From Norana najaformis (Eukaryota > Annelida > Clitellata > Crassiclitellata > Hormogastridae), in NCBI GenBank assembly GCA_964023275.1, contig OZ029915.1, positions 18,453,775-18,517,774 on the forward strand: DNA of 64,000 nt, read 5' to 3'. Below, one piece after another: positions 9,839 through 19,579 of this stretch. The notes beneath the pieces were generated by a model. That model saw only the letters and a program-made list of their open reading frames with translations. It was not told where the DNA came from and ran no database searches. Numbering within the stretch: the first letter of the stretch is position 1; each line of letters begins with the position of its first letter. Made by a program: the position numbers and the translations under genes.

Positions 9839-12742
9839 TTAGTTCAGGCCTCTACTAAGGTAATCGGCCATCACATTCTCGGTTCCCCTTATATATCTGA
9901 CTTTGAAATAGTAGTTCTGCAGTGCCAAATACCACCTCATAACCCTCGAATTTCGGATCTTCCCGGTCTTTAGGTATTGCAGCCCGCAGTGGTCAGTCTC
10001 CACAATAAACTCCTTCCCATAAAGGTATCGATTAAATTTCTGGATCCCCCAAACCATCGCCAAACATTCTCTTTCTTCAACCGAATACCTTCTTTCTCTC
10101 TCCAACAACTTCCTACTCGCATAAGCCACAGGGTGCTTTACTCCGTCATGCTCCTGCATCAGCACACACCCAATGCCCACATTGGACGCGTCTGTCTGGA
10201 TTATAAACTCGGACTCAAAATCTGGCAAACTTAGTATGGGCGACTGCGCCAAAGCATCCTTTAATCCGTTGAACGATTGCTCCAACTCCGGGGTCCGCTC
10301 GACTATTATCTTCGCGCTCTTCCTAGTCAGTTCCGTTAAGGGTCTCATTGTCTCCGCACAGTTGGGAATAAACTTCCGGTAATAGTTCACCGCCCCTAGG
10401 AAACTCCTTACTTGTTTCTTACTCTTCGGGAATGGCATACCCAATATCTTATTGACTGATTCCACTCTGGGTGTGATCAGTTCTCCATCAATCGTGTGCC
10501 CCAAGAAATCGATTCTGCCATAGCCTAAACTGCACTTCTTGGGCCTCAACGTCAGGTGAGCCTGTCTGACTCGACTAAAGAATTCTTCCAGCACCTTTAG
10601 GTGATGTTTCCAGTCACTCGTATGAGCGAGTATGTCGTCGACATAGCTTTCTAGATTGGAGGTCCCTTCCAATATCTTCCTTATCAGGCGATTGTAACTA
10701 GAGGCGCTATTCACTAATCCGAACGGCATTACGTTGAATCTGAATAAGCCGTTAGCGCACACAAATGTGGTCAAATCCTTTGCCTCCTCCTTCATTGGAA
10801 TTTGCCAATATCCTTTGCAAAAGTCGAATTTGCTATAGATTTTGCTTCCACCCAATCTGTTGAAAACATCTTCATTAGCCATCATCGGCTCCGGATCAAA
10901 CACTGTGATCTTGTTTAGCTGTTTGTAGTTGCAGCACAGCCTATTCGAACCATCTGCCTTCCTCACCACCACCAACGGAGCTGCATATGCTGATTCCGAT
11001 CTCTCTATTATTCCATTCCCCAACATCACCTCAATCTCCCTGTCAATCTCCCTTTGTAAATTGTATGGCGTCGGATACGCCTTGGATCTAACAGGCTCTC
11101 TCTGCGTTAGCACAATGTCGTGCTCCACTAGATCCGTCTTCCCCGGAACATCTGAGAAGACATCACAATATTCCTCCAGTAGTTTCTCTAGCTCTCGTCT
11201 CTTAACCTCATCTAGCTCAGGGTTTATATCAACGTCTTGGTGGGTCTCCTTTTGCACGTGGTTATACAACTCCAACACTTCCTCCTCTTCCTCGCCCTCG
11301 CCATCCCTCACAACTGATGTTACCGTGGCGATAGTTTCTCCTCCGTCAGGGTCCTCACTATGTACCCCCACTCCTCTGTCAAAATACTTCTTCAACATGT
11401 TGATGTGGAAGGTCTTGACCTTCCCCGGAGACATTTGAATCCTGTAGTCATAGTCTCCCACCTTGCTGTGAATCTCGTATGGCCCCTGCCAGTGGAGCAT
11501 CAGTTTGTTCGTCTTAATTGGTAACAGCAAGAGAACCTTATCACCGATATCAAATCTTCTGTGTCTGGCCTTCTGATCGTAGTACTTCTTATTCCTCCCC
11601 TGCATCTGCCGTATCTCCTTTTGGGCCAGCTCGCACGTTTCCTCGATCCTCTCTTTGAGATTTAGCACGTAACTGTATAGGTCTCTCGTCTCACCCTCCA
11701 TCTCTTCGTTCGTCCACAACTCCTTCAGTATCTTCATCGGGCCGCGGACACTGCGCCCAAACACTAGTTCGAAAGGGGTGAAGCCATGACTCTCGTGGAC
11801 GGCGTCCCTCAAGGCAAACAATAGGGGCGCTAAATATCGGTCCCACTCCTTAGGTTGCTCCGCTATCAGCTTTCTCAATGTCGCCTTGATCGTTCCATTC
11901 AAACGCTCTACGCACCCATTCCCCATCGCATGGTAGGGACTCGTCAAAGTGTGCTTAATGAGCAACACCTTGTTGACTTCCGCCATCAGTTCAGAGGTGA
12001 ATTGACTCCCCCTATCCGTATGTATTCTATGCGGTATGCCCACCCGACAGTAGACTTCGAACAGCGCCTCCGCCACTTCTTCGGCGCTAATCCCCTTCAA
12101 CGGCACTGCATCTGGGTACCTTGTGCTCATATCGATGATAGTGAGCGCGTATCGGTTTCCCTTATTTGACCTGGGTTCGATGGGTCCCACAATGTCCACA
12201 GATATCATCTTGAAAGGTACGTCGATCAAGGGCAAATGCCCCAGCGGTGCCTTGCCCACGACTTGCTTGCTTACAGCTCTTTGACAGATGTCACAACTCA
12301 ACACAAACCGCTTGATATCTTGACCCATTCCAGGCCAGTAGAACTCTTGATCTATCTTCGAGATCGTCTTCTTTATTCCCATGTGGGCAGATAATAGTGA
12401 ACAATGTCCAATGGTCATCACCTTGTTCCTCAAAGACTTGGGAATCACCAATCTCCTAGTTACGTCGTCCCTCACTCCAGACTTTTGCTTGCGGTATAAT
12501 AGCCCCCTCCTCAGCTCAAACAGGCCCTTGTTCTCAGGGGCACCACAATCTTTCATCTCCCCCATTTGCTTCCAACACCTAGCCAGCGTCTCATCCTCCT
12601 TCTGCATCCTCGTCAACTCCTCGGTGGTCACATGTAAATCAGGTAATCTCGGCAGCTTCAATGTCCTCTCTTTTCGTTCGGGTCGGTTCGCCTGTGCCCT
12701 AGTCTCATATCCTGCCAGTAGCTCTTCTCGACCCGCTTCCAT
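9839..12742 (-). CDS. pol: Gypsy pol: integrase - reverse transcriptase - RNase H
   Basis: 967 codons, no breaks. Integrase comes first: the zinc-binding HHCC module is at residues 113-153 (H113, H120, C150, C153), and the core has D183 in SVDIVGPI, D243 in HTDRGSQFTS and E279 in NGCVERLNG, a D-D-35-E arrangement. Reverse transcriptase follows, with LVVVRKADGS, a QIPM block and catalytic YVDD near residue 700, and then RNase H with TDAS near residue 850. The integrase-first order is the hallmark of the Gmr1-like group. The frame is the same as gag-protease and is separated from it by one TGA plus two codons, so the protein is probably made by readthrough; ATG at 12740-12742 could also serve as a start. 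All catalytic residues I can name are present. Confidence 0.93.
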   Translation of the reverse strand: MEAGREELLAGYETRAQANRPERKERTLKLPRLPDLHVTTEELTRMQKEDETLARCWKQMGEMKDCGAPENKGLFELRRGLLYRKQKSGVRDDVTRRLVIPKSLRNKVMTIGHCSLLSAHMGIKKTISKIDQEFYWPGMGQDIKRFVLSCDICQRAVSKQVVGKAPLGHLPLIDVPFKMISVDIVGPIEPRSNKGNRYALTIIDMSTRYPDAVPLKGISAEEVAEALFEVYCRVGIPHRIHTDRGSQFTSELMAEVNKVLLIKHTLTSPYHAMGNGCVERLNGTIKATLRKLIAEQPKEWDRYLAPLLFALRDAVHESHGFTPFELVFGRSVRGPMKILKELWTNEEMEGETRDLYSYVLNLKERIEETCELAQKEIRQMQGRNKKYYDQKARHRRFDIGDKVLLLLPIKTNKLMLHWQGPYEIHSKVGDYDYRIQMSPGKVKTFHINMLKKYFDRGVGVHSEDPDGGETIATVTSVVRDGEGEEEEEVLELYNHVQKETHQDVDINPELDEVKRRELEKLLEEYCDVFSDVPGKTDLVEHDIVLTQREPVRSKAYPTPYNLQREIDREIEVMLGNGIIERSESAYAAPLVVVRKADGSNRLCCNYKQLNKITVFDPEPMMANEDVFNRLGGSKIYSKFDFCKGYWQIPMKEEAKDLTTFVCANGLFRFNVMPFGLVNSASSYNRLIRKILEGTSNLESYVDDILAHTSDWKHHLKVLEEFFSRVRQAHLTLRPKKCSLGYGRIDFLGHTIDGELITPRVESVNKILGMPFPKSKKQVRSFLGAVNYYRKFIPNCAETMRPLTELTRKSAKIIVERTPELEQSFNGLKDALAQSPILSLPDFESEFIIQTDASNVGIGCVLMQEHDGVKHPVAYASRKLLERERRYSVEERECLAMVWGIQKFNRYLYGKEFIVETDHCGLQYLKTGKIRNSRVMRWYLALQNYYFKVRYIRGTENVMADYLSRGLN

Positions 12743-12757
12743 CTCTAGTCATAGGTT
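12737..12757 (-). promoter_or_regulatory. Candidate UGA-CUAG stop-codon readthrough site
   Basis: On the minus strand the junction reads CTA TGA CTA GAG ATG. UGA followed by CUAG is a known readthrough-promoting context in animal mRNAs. The pol frame continues in phase. No frameshift is needed. Confidence 0.65.
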
Positions 12758-14617
12758 GGGGGCGTTGTTGCCCTTTCCAGCTTCGTCCTCCTGGCGACCT
12801 TTTCCATCAACACGTACCGCCGCATCTTTGGCTGTCTCCTCAAGGCTTATAGTCATTCCAATGCTCGGTCCGTCGTGAGTCCTTTGGTCGTTGTTTCTTT
12901 CCCCTCTCCACATTGGGTTACTTCCCACGGTACTTTTCTTTTTGGCATTAAACCCAATGATCAGGTCTTGGATAGGGTTCTTCATCACGACAGCCTCGAC
13001 ATCTCCTGTGTAGCCTCGGCTCTTGATATTTATTAGTGCCGTAGGAAACCTCTTTCTCGATCCGTCAGCAAGCGTGCATATAACTTGATGCCCTGTGTAT
13101 TGCGCAGCCTTAATTAATCCTTCCCTCACTACACAGCACGTCGCCCCTGAGTCGTTCAAGCACCTTACTTTCTTCCCATCAACTAGTGCTTCGCTCACAT
13201 AATCACTCTGGGTCAGTCGTGGACCCGTTTGGTTCCCCCATCTCTTATTGGGTTCCCATCTCTCGTCGCATAGCATAACACTCCCACAGTATACCACATC
13301 CTCTTTGGTTTCCTCGTTCGGCCTGGCATTTCCATTATGCGTTGTGCCCTCCTCCGAAATCTCGCCCGCACGCACCGATGCCACTGCATGCGTCCTTGCA
13401 CTCCTGTCTCTCTTAGGGCAATTTGAAATCCTGTGCCCATAGGATCCACACCCCCAGCAGGTTTGTCTCTGTCCTTCTCCCATGTAATGATCTCGGTTCC
13501 CATTTCCCCCTCTCCACTCCGACTTGAATCTTGTCTTCGCCTGATTGCCGTTGCGGTCACCCCTCCCAGCATACGAGGGTCCTTTGTATGTTTCTTTACT
13601 CTCGTCATGGAAAGTCTTCTCCGAGTTCTCGTGCCCCATCTCTCTATTTTTCGGCGGAATAGTACGCATGCTGCTTCCACACTCATGTGCGTCGAGGAAC
13701 GTCTGAGCATGGCTCAACATCTCGTTCAGTCCGAGTTTTCCCTTCTCTTTCAGGAACACCCTAAGTTCGTTTGGACATACGATGAAAAACTGATCTCTTA
13801 GGATGAGTGTTTCCAGTCCCTCGAAGTCCTCTTCAAAACTCGCCATCTGAAGCCACTGCCTCAAATACCTCCTCAACCGGTCGACGAACTGAGACGGGGT
13901 CTCGCCTGGCTCCATCTGGCTTTGCTTGAATTTCTTCCTGTATCCGCCTTCCGTTAGTCTAAACCTCCTCAGCAGCTGTTCCTTCAGCTTCTCGTAGTTT
14001 TCGGAGTCTTCTACTTCCATTCTCTGGTACACGTCCAGAGCCTTTCCTTCCAAGAACCTTGCCAGCGTTATCGACCAGGCGTTTTCCGGCACCCTGTATG
14101 CCATACAGGTTCGTTCGAATCTAAAAAGATAGGCGTCTAAACAATCTCTTGATTCCGTAAAAACTGGCATCTGGACGTGTTTGGCATTATAATCCGGCCT
14201 GTTCACTGCGACTCTTTCCTCGTGGTTCAGACCCTCACGAATTTCTACCCTCTGGTTATCCTGAGCCAACTGTAGCTCTAACTCTCGCAGTCTAACTTCC
14301 CTATCTATCTCCATCTTCTTTATTTCTACTTCAACCTGCCTTTTTCGTTCTTCGATTTCATCTTGTCTCTTTCTTTCTGCGATTTCATCCTGTCTCCTTT
14401 TCTCAGCGATTTCATCCTGTCTCTTTCTTTCAGCGATTTCATCCTGTCTCTTTCTCTCCTCCTTCTCTTTTTCCAACATCATTCTCTCCTTAGTTTCCAT
14501 TTGTCTTTCATTCACAAAGACCCTTAGTCCTTCTCCTTCAAAACCCAAATCCTGCCCCACCTTTATCCATTTCTGGTATTCTTGCGCTGCCATTTGAATT
14601 AATCGGTCAGTGCTCAC
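12749..14617 (-). CDS. gag: Gypsy gag with C-terminal aspartic protease
   Basis: 622 codons, intact. The first 110 residues are charged and include four near-identical copies of the 9-mer KRQDEIAER, likely a coiled coil. A retrotransposon gag core follows (DAYLFRFERTCMA, ARFLEGKALDVY, QLLRRFRLTE). A CCHC zinc knuckle, CWGCGSYGHRISNC, lies near residues 385-398 and should bind packaged RNA. The protease active site is LNDSGAT near residue 487, with a DLIIG flap-side motif further on. Having the protease at the end of the gag frame and pol in phase after a stop is a readthrough layout. The start ATG at 14615-14617 was chosen because it precedes the charged region and follows the leader and primer-binding site. 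Confidence 0.93.
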   Translation of the reverse strand: MSTDRLIQMAAQEYQKWIKVGQDLGFEGEGLRVFVNERQMETKERMMLEKEKEERKRQDEIAERKRQDEIAEKRRQDEIAERKRQDEIEERKRQVEVEIKKMEIDREVRLRELELQLAQDNQRVEIREGLNHEERVAVNRPDYNAKHVQMPVFTESRDCLDAYLFRFERTCMAYRVPENAWSITLARFLEGKALDVYQRMEVEDSENYEKLKEQLLRRFRLTEGGYRKKFKQSQMEPGETPSQFVDRLRRYLRQWLQMASFEEDFEGLETLILRDQFFIVCPNELRVFLKEKGKLGLNEMLSHAQTFLDAHECGSSMRTIPPKNREMGHENSEKTFHDESKETYKGPSYAGRGDRNGNQAKTRFKSEWRGGNGNRDHYMGEGQRQTCWGCGSYGHRISNCPKRDRSARTHAVASVRAGEISEEGTTHNGNARPNEETKEDVVYCGSVMLCDERWEPNKRWGNQTGPRLTQSDYVSEALVDGKKVRCLNDSGATCCVVREGLIKAAQYTGHQVICTLADGSRKRFPTALINIKSRGYTGDVEAVVMKNPIQDLIIGFNAKKKSTVGSNPMWRGERNNDQRTHDGPSIGMTISLEETAKDAAVRVDGKGRQEDEAGKGNNAPNL

Positions 14618-14980
14618 TGCTAGTTATAGATTACGCGTGGAGCTAAATAGTCTAATAGGCCACACTAAGAAAACGATTTCTGTTCAGACACTATAAATGA
14701 CCCCGAAATCCTTCGCCCTGACCTCACCTCGACAACAGCGGCAATATCGTAACGCGACACCTGACGTCGCAGCTCTAAGCTGTGTAGCCAGCGGCCTGGC
14801 GCTTGACTAACGGGACTAAGTCTCCGGTTACCACGTTATTGTGAAAGAGACTGAGCGAGCCTCTGCTCACGATATACTGTTCAATTTTGATAATGTTTAA
14901 CGGATGGACTCGTGTCTATGCGTATGCGCACACGTACACATATATATATATATAATTTTTCTATGTTCACAAATCATTCA

Positions 14981-14998
14981 ATCCCGGACGGGCCCCCA
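14981..14998 (-). promoter_or_regulatory. Primer-binding site, tRNA-Pro type
   Basis: The minus strand reads TGGGGGCCCGTCCGGGAT two bases after the 5' LTR. This differs by one base from the well-known proline-tRNA primer site of murine leukaemia virus (T to C at position 8), so tRNA-Pro is the probable primer. Confidence 0.75.
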
Positions 14999-15000
14999 GT

Positions 15001-15814
15001 TGTAGCGACTCCCCTCCCACCGTGTCCTCAGCTCTGTGCTCTTACTCGCTCACTTCAATTTGTTCAGTGGAGAGGACGTCACGGCGCCTAGCAGGGATCT
15101 ACTGCTAGGACTTGCGTAAATCAAACATGTATATATTTATACATCAAGCAAGAGTTCAATTGTCTCTAATTAACAGTTTTAATGTGTGTTAAAAGAAAAG
15201 GAAAACAAATGATAACAAATGAAAATACTTTACATATATGTACTAAAACGATAATCAAAGTTCACCTTAACTAACCTACCTAGGCCAGCATTGTCCTACT
15301 AATTGCAAAACGGTTATTGACATTACTAATTCAAAGGATAATAATAATAATAGATAAAATGAACCTCCCACGATGGCCGGCAGGTGTTTGATTCGAGTGA
15401 TTGCTCAGTACAGAGACATTCGCGCGCCACCAGATAGTAATCTCTCCTCGCATTGGTTGTTCCAATTGCAGCTCAATTTTCACCCGGCCAAGCGGGTGAT
15501 TTCAATTGGTCTGAAGAGATCGTGTCACGACAGAATCGATAAAACAGAACAGCGTTTATATTATATCTCGGCCGCTCAGAGAGTTGCTCATCGAGCCGAC
15601 TCCTTCGCAATTTCCTTTTCTTTTAACACACATTAAAACTGTTAATTAGAGACAATTGAACTCTTGCTTGATGTATAGATATATACATGTTTGATTTACG
15701 CAAGTCCTAGCAGTAGATCCCTGCTAGGCGCCGTGACGTCCTCTCCACTGAACAAATTGAAGTGAGCGAGTAAGAGCACAGAGCTGAGGACACGGTGGGA
15801 GGGGAGTCGCTACA
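15001..15814 (-). repeat. 5' LTR of the gypsy element, fold-back chimera
   Basis: Positions 15001-15616 equal 8625-9241 of the other LTR. The remainder is not the normal U3; instead 15614-15814 is the reverse complement of 15001-15201, with about one difference (near 15682). The LTR thus begins and ends with the same U5-type terminus in inverted orientation and lacks about 426 bp of U3. The junction lies in the similar runs TTCCTTTCTTTAAC and TTCCTTTTCTTTTAAC, which suggests template switching at microhomology. Confidence 0.88.
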
Positions 15815-16370
15815 ACCACACAAGCCATGAAATTTTGAGTTCAAGATCTGAAATACCTCGTTGGCATAATCAAGACGAGATCAGATCAGACAACAGGTTA
15901 CAGTTTGTGCCATGTTTTTGGTAAAAAGCAGACCTGATGTGATGTAATGTCCAGATATGATAGAAACAAGATTTACATAAGTTTCTAAAGTGGGGTCGAA
16001 ATGTGAGTTTGCTGTCCAAAATTACACCAAAAATTCTGCTTAATAGCGGAACAGTGCCAGCTAGGTCAACGCTGGAATGAGAAAGGGAGAAATTGCAGAC
16101 GTTGGCATGAGCCAAATATGATCGCCTCAGATTTATCTGGTTTTCTGGCCAAACCATTGAAACAAAACCATTCATGAACAGAATATAGAAACTTATCAAG
16201 TTTCACCTTGACTGACTGATCAGTGGGTGAAAGAGCAATGCAAAGCCGACTGTCACCAGCGCACTGCTGTACCTTCGTTCCAAAGTGGTTGGCTATGCGG
16301 GTGCCTGGTGCAGTGGATTGTAAATAATAAAGGTCTGAGGAGTAAGGACAAATACTTGTGGGCACCACAA
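15815..16370 (-). mobile_element. LINE, right half of the copy split by the gypsy element
   Basis: The minus strand encodes pieces such as IANHFGTKVQQC, IALSPTDQS, WFCFNGLA and PDKSEAIIFGSCQRL, which match the LINE at 28620-29779 in the same order. The catalytic region is degraded (CAGDSRL in place of CADDTQF). It joins the 8390-8624 piece once the gypsy element is removed, with a small deletion after the insertion site. Confidence 0.85.
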
Positions 16371-16379
16371 GTGCAGAAA

Positions 16380-16700
16380 GAATGATCAGAGCATTTTTCC
16401 GAAATTCCGCGAATCTGTATTTGTATATGTTGAATTTCAGGATTTCCGCGAATCTGTATTTGAATCTGTATTCAAGGAGTGTGACTGCCAGGGTGCAACT
16501 AGATTCATTTTATGAGACCCATATGGACCACGTATGGGTTCTTTATGGATCTTTATGACTATCCTGGCCTGAGTTGTGCATTTTGCTTATATAGGCGAAT
16601 CTGTGTATGCTGAATTTCCGGAATTTCGCGAATATGTGTGGGATGAATGTGGCCCATGTGTGGGTTCCTTGTGGACCCTTGTAGCCATGATAAGCTATGT
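16380..16700 (-). repeat. 186-bp-type repeat units, minus orientation
   Basis: The reverse complement carries the same segments as the 5727-6130 array, for example ctcataaaatgaatctag, ggcagtcacactccttgaatac and cataaagatccataaagaacc. At least one full and one partial unit are present. The leader segment of the same repeat is found beyond the LINE at 19440-19520. Confidence 0.7.
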
Positions 16701-16839
16701 TGTGCTTTTTGTTTCTGTATTTGAATGCGATAAATGCAGTTTATGGCTTTGTAACTATCACACAATTCTGTCAAATATAACGGTTTTTGGCCGAATTTTT
16801 GTTAATATTCGCGTTGCCTTAACGAATTGTCCAGTTCCT

Positions 16840-19385
16840 ATTGTAATTGTAAATTGTAAACGAACATTTATAAAGGGCCACTTAGTAAACAGTGGCGCTC
16901 CCGACTTGAACAAACAAAAAGGATTTCAGGCTTTTGCGAGACTGGTAGGAGAGAGACTAAGTAACTGAAGCCGCAGTTCAAGAGGAAGGCAGTTCCAGCT
17001 GGAAGGGCCAACAAAGGCAAAGCTCCTGGACTGGGCAGTTGTAGTGCGGACGCAAGGGACTACCAAGAGACCACGGGTAGCTGAGCGAAGGGAGGCATGG
17101 GCAGGCGACGAGGAAACCGGAATACAAAGAGAGGTTAAGTAGGACGGAGCAGAGCCTTGAAGGCAGTTGCACATAAGGATTAGAATCTTAAACTGGATGC
17201 GTTGACTGACAGGAAGCCAGTGAAGTGAGTCATGAATAAAAGTAGATATATGGGCAGACTTTGGAAGACCACCGATAAGGCGTGCAGCAGCATTAAGTAT
17301 AGACTGAAGCTTGGAGGTGTTAATTGCAGAAAGTCCAATATAGGCAGCATTGCCAAAGTCAATCCTAGTGCAAATCAGGGCATGGACCAAGGTAGTGATC
17401 GCATGAAGAGGAAGCGAGTGACAAATAGAGCGGAGTTGTCGTAAGTGGTAAAGACAAGAGCGGGAGATATTACTTACATGGTCAGTCAGAGAAAGAGTTT
17501 GATCCAGGATGATTCTGAGATCACGGACTGAGGAAGAGAAATTGATATGAGGGAAATTAGAGGAAAGGGAACTAAAGTCAATTTTGGCAAGCTGGACTCG
17601 GCCACCTAGCCAGGTATATTGATTCTTATCAGGATTAAGACAGAGGTGGTTAGAAGATCTACAACAGAGGTGGGTCAAGGATCCGCTCAACCATCAGAGT
17701 GGCTGAGGCAGCCGGGCCATGAGTAAAAGATTGAGTGTCATCAGCATATTGGTGAGACGAAACACCCAAGGGGAGAAGTATACTGGCGAGGTCAGCAGTA
17801 TATAGGATATATAGAAGCGGTGCAAGTACCGAACCCTGAGGAAGACCATAGGGAATGTGAGTCCAGGCAGAGCGAGTGGGGCCAAAAATAACAGAAAGAG
17901 AGCGATCAGAGAGAAATGAGCGAAACCAAAGAAGAGCAGAGTCAGTAAGGCCAAAGGATTTAGATAGTCGTTCTAGAAGAATGGAATGATCAACAGTGTC
18001 AAAGGCAGCAATGACGTCATAGAGAGCAAGAAGCGTGTCATGGCCATGGTCAAAGGCATGAAAGATGTCAGCTAGAAGGCGGGTGATGAGTGATTCTGTC
18101 GAATGGAATTTTCTAAAACCAGATTGAAAGGGAGGCATGAGAGAATTAGGTTTCAAGGTACTCAACCAGTTGAAGAGAGATACATCTTTCAAGGAGCTTC
18201 GAGAGGAAGGAAAGGTTAGAAATAGGACGATAGTTAGAAGGAGAGTTAGGGTCCAGGCCTTGGCGCTTGAGGGAGGGAAAACAACTACCCTTTTATGTGA
18301 CGCTGGAATGTGACCCTGACTCATTGACGAATTACATAATAAATGTAGAAAAGGAAGAACGTCATCAACAAATTCCTTAATTATAAATGGAGGAAGTAGG
18401 TCAAGTTCGCATGGACTTCGAGGGAGAGTACAGTATAAGTCGACGAAGGACATCCGCTTGAAGGGTTTCCCAGCACGAGAGGTTGGCAGTTGTGGTAGGG
18501 AAGGACGGTGGGGATGAATCCTCAGTAGATTGACGGATCGAGTCAATCTTGGATCGCATAAAGTCCAAGTAGTCGTCTGCAGAGAACGGATGTTGAGAGT
18601 GGGAGGAGGAAGGTAAGGAGCAACCTAGAACGTCAGCAAGTGATGACCAGAGGCGACGTGGGTTTTGTTTTTCTCTGTCAATCAGCGACTCCCAATATGG
18701 TTTCTTTGGTTCGGAAAACAGAATACATATCTCGAAGGTGATGGGTCCAGGTAAGGCGATCAGCAGGATCACGAGTACGATGATATCGGTGCTCTAGACG
18801 TCTAGTGTTCCGACGTAAAGCGCGGCATTGGCTGTCAAGCCAAGGTCGTAGTGGTCTCGAGCGAATCCGATGAGGACGGAGAGGAAGGAGGGCATCAGTG
18901 AGAGGAAGAACGAATGAGTTGAATAGAGCGAAGAGATCCTCGGTTGACCGCTCACTTAAGGAGGAGAGATCAGCGTAGATAGAGCTACTGAGGAGACCTG
19001 CACGGAAGGCTTCTAGTTCAAGATTCCTCCAGCCACGAGATGAACGAAGAGCGAAGGAAGGTTGGGAGCAGAGGAAAGGAACCTTGAAGAGGATGAGACC
19101 ATGGTCGGAGAGAGAAGGAGGTTCGATGAGGAGGTCGGTGATAGGACAGTCATCACGAGAAATGACTACATCGAGCCATCCACCAAGTGTATGGGTTGGT
19201 TCTGAAACGTGTTGAGTTAAACCAAACTGAGCGAGTTGGTCTAAGAAGCGAGCAGAGTCGGGTGAGGAGGGGTTCTCAAGATGGATGTTGAGGTCTCCTG
19301 TGATGATCAGTTGGGAGTTATATGTAGAGAAGACTTCCAGGAGAGATGAGAACTCTGAGAAGAAAGCCAGAGTGAGCGGAGATGA
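16840..19385 (-). mobile_element. CR1/L2-type LINE, 5'-truncated, decayed
   Basis: On the minus strand the order is an endonuclease C-terminal part (GDLNIHLE and a PSLSDHGLI block near 19310-19110), reverse transcriptase with YDVIAAFDTVDHSILL, GLPQGSVLAPLLYILY and intact QYADDTQ (17740-18060), and the C-terminal region with RDLRIILDQTLSL and LHWLPVSQRIQFKIL (17000-17580). Frameshifts occur near 17680 and in the RT around 18230. The 3' end lies near 16840-16860 in a short TTACAAT-type tail. The element interrupts the repeat whose parts are at 16380-16700 and 19440-19520. Confidence 0.85.
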
Positions 19386-19439
19386 ACATTTCTATCGGTT
19401 AAGTGTCTTCGGAATTTGAGTTGCCGAATATTTCATTGC

Positions 19440-19520
19440 GATTTTGCCAGATGGCAGCACAGAAACCCGGAATCCGGAACGGAAATGTATTTGTATCTGT
19501 TGATAGGTTTTTGTACGTTG
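19440..19520 (-). repeat. Leader segment of the 186-bp repeat family, minus orientation
   Basis: The reverse complement matches 5595-5690: the blocks aacctat(c/t)aaca, atacaaat and ccggattccgggtt occur in the same order. It marks the far side of the LINE insertion. Confidence 0.55.
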
Positions 19521-19579
19521 TAAAAAGTATGGCCGCTGCAGACTTCAAGAGAAATTAGAGCGCTGCCACCTACCTTAAG

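Larger units (their letters stand above)
8625..15814 (-). mobile_element. Gmr1-like Ty3/gypsy LTR retrotransposon, coding regions intact
   Basis: A 7.2-kb element lies on the minus strand, with LTRs at 8625-9667 (3' LTR) and 15001-15814 (5' LTR, rearranged), a primer-binding site, gag-protease and pol frames, and a 5-bp ACCAC duplication. Both long frames are open. The part of the LTRs that can be aligned (8625-9241 against 15001-15616) looks identical by eye, so the insertion is recent. The order of pol domains is integrase, reverse transcriptase, RNase H, the reverse of ordinary gypsy elements and as described for the Gmr1 group. It is inserted in an older LINE. Confidence 0.93.

Noticed and set aside
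9517-9858. Open frame over the 3' LTR end
   Set aside because: It runs across the LTR edge, antisense to the element, and has no recognised motif.
10929-11438. 169-codon Ser/Thr-rich plus-strand frame
   Set aside because: It is antisense to the intact pol gene and its composition is that of a shadow of an acidic region.
13213-13710. 165-codon Arg-rich minus-strand frame
   Set aside because: It overlaps gag in another phase with no motifs.
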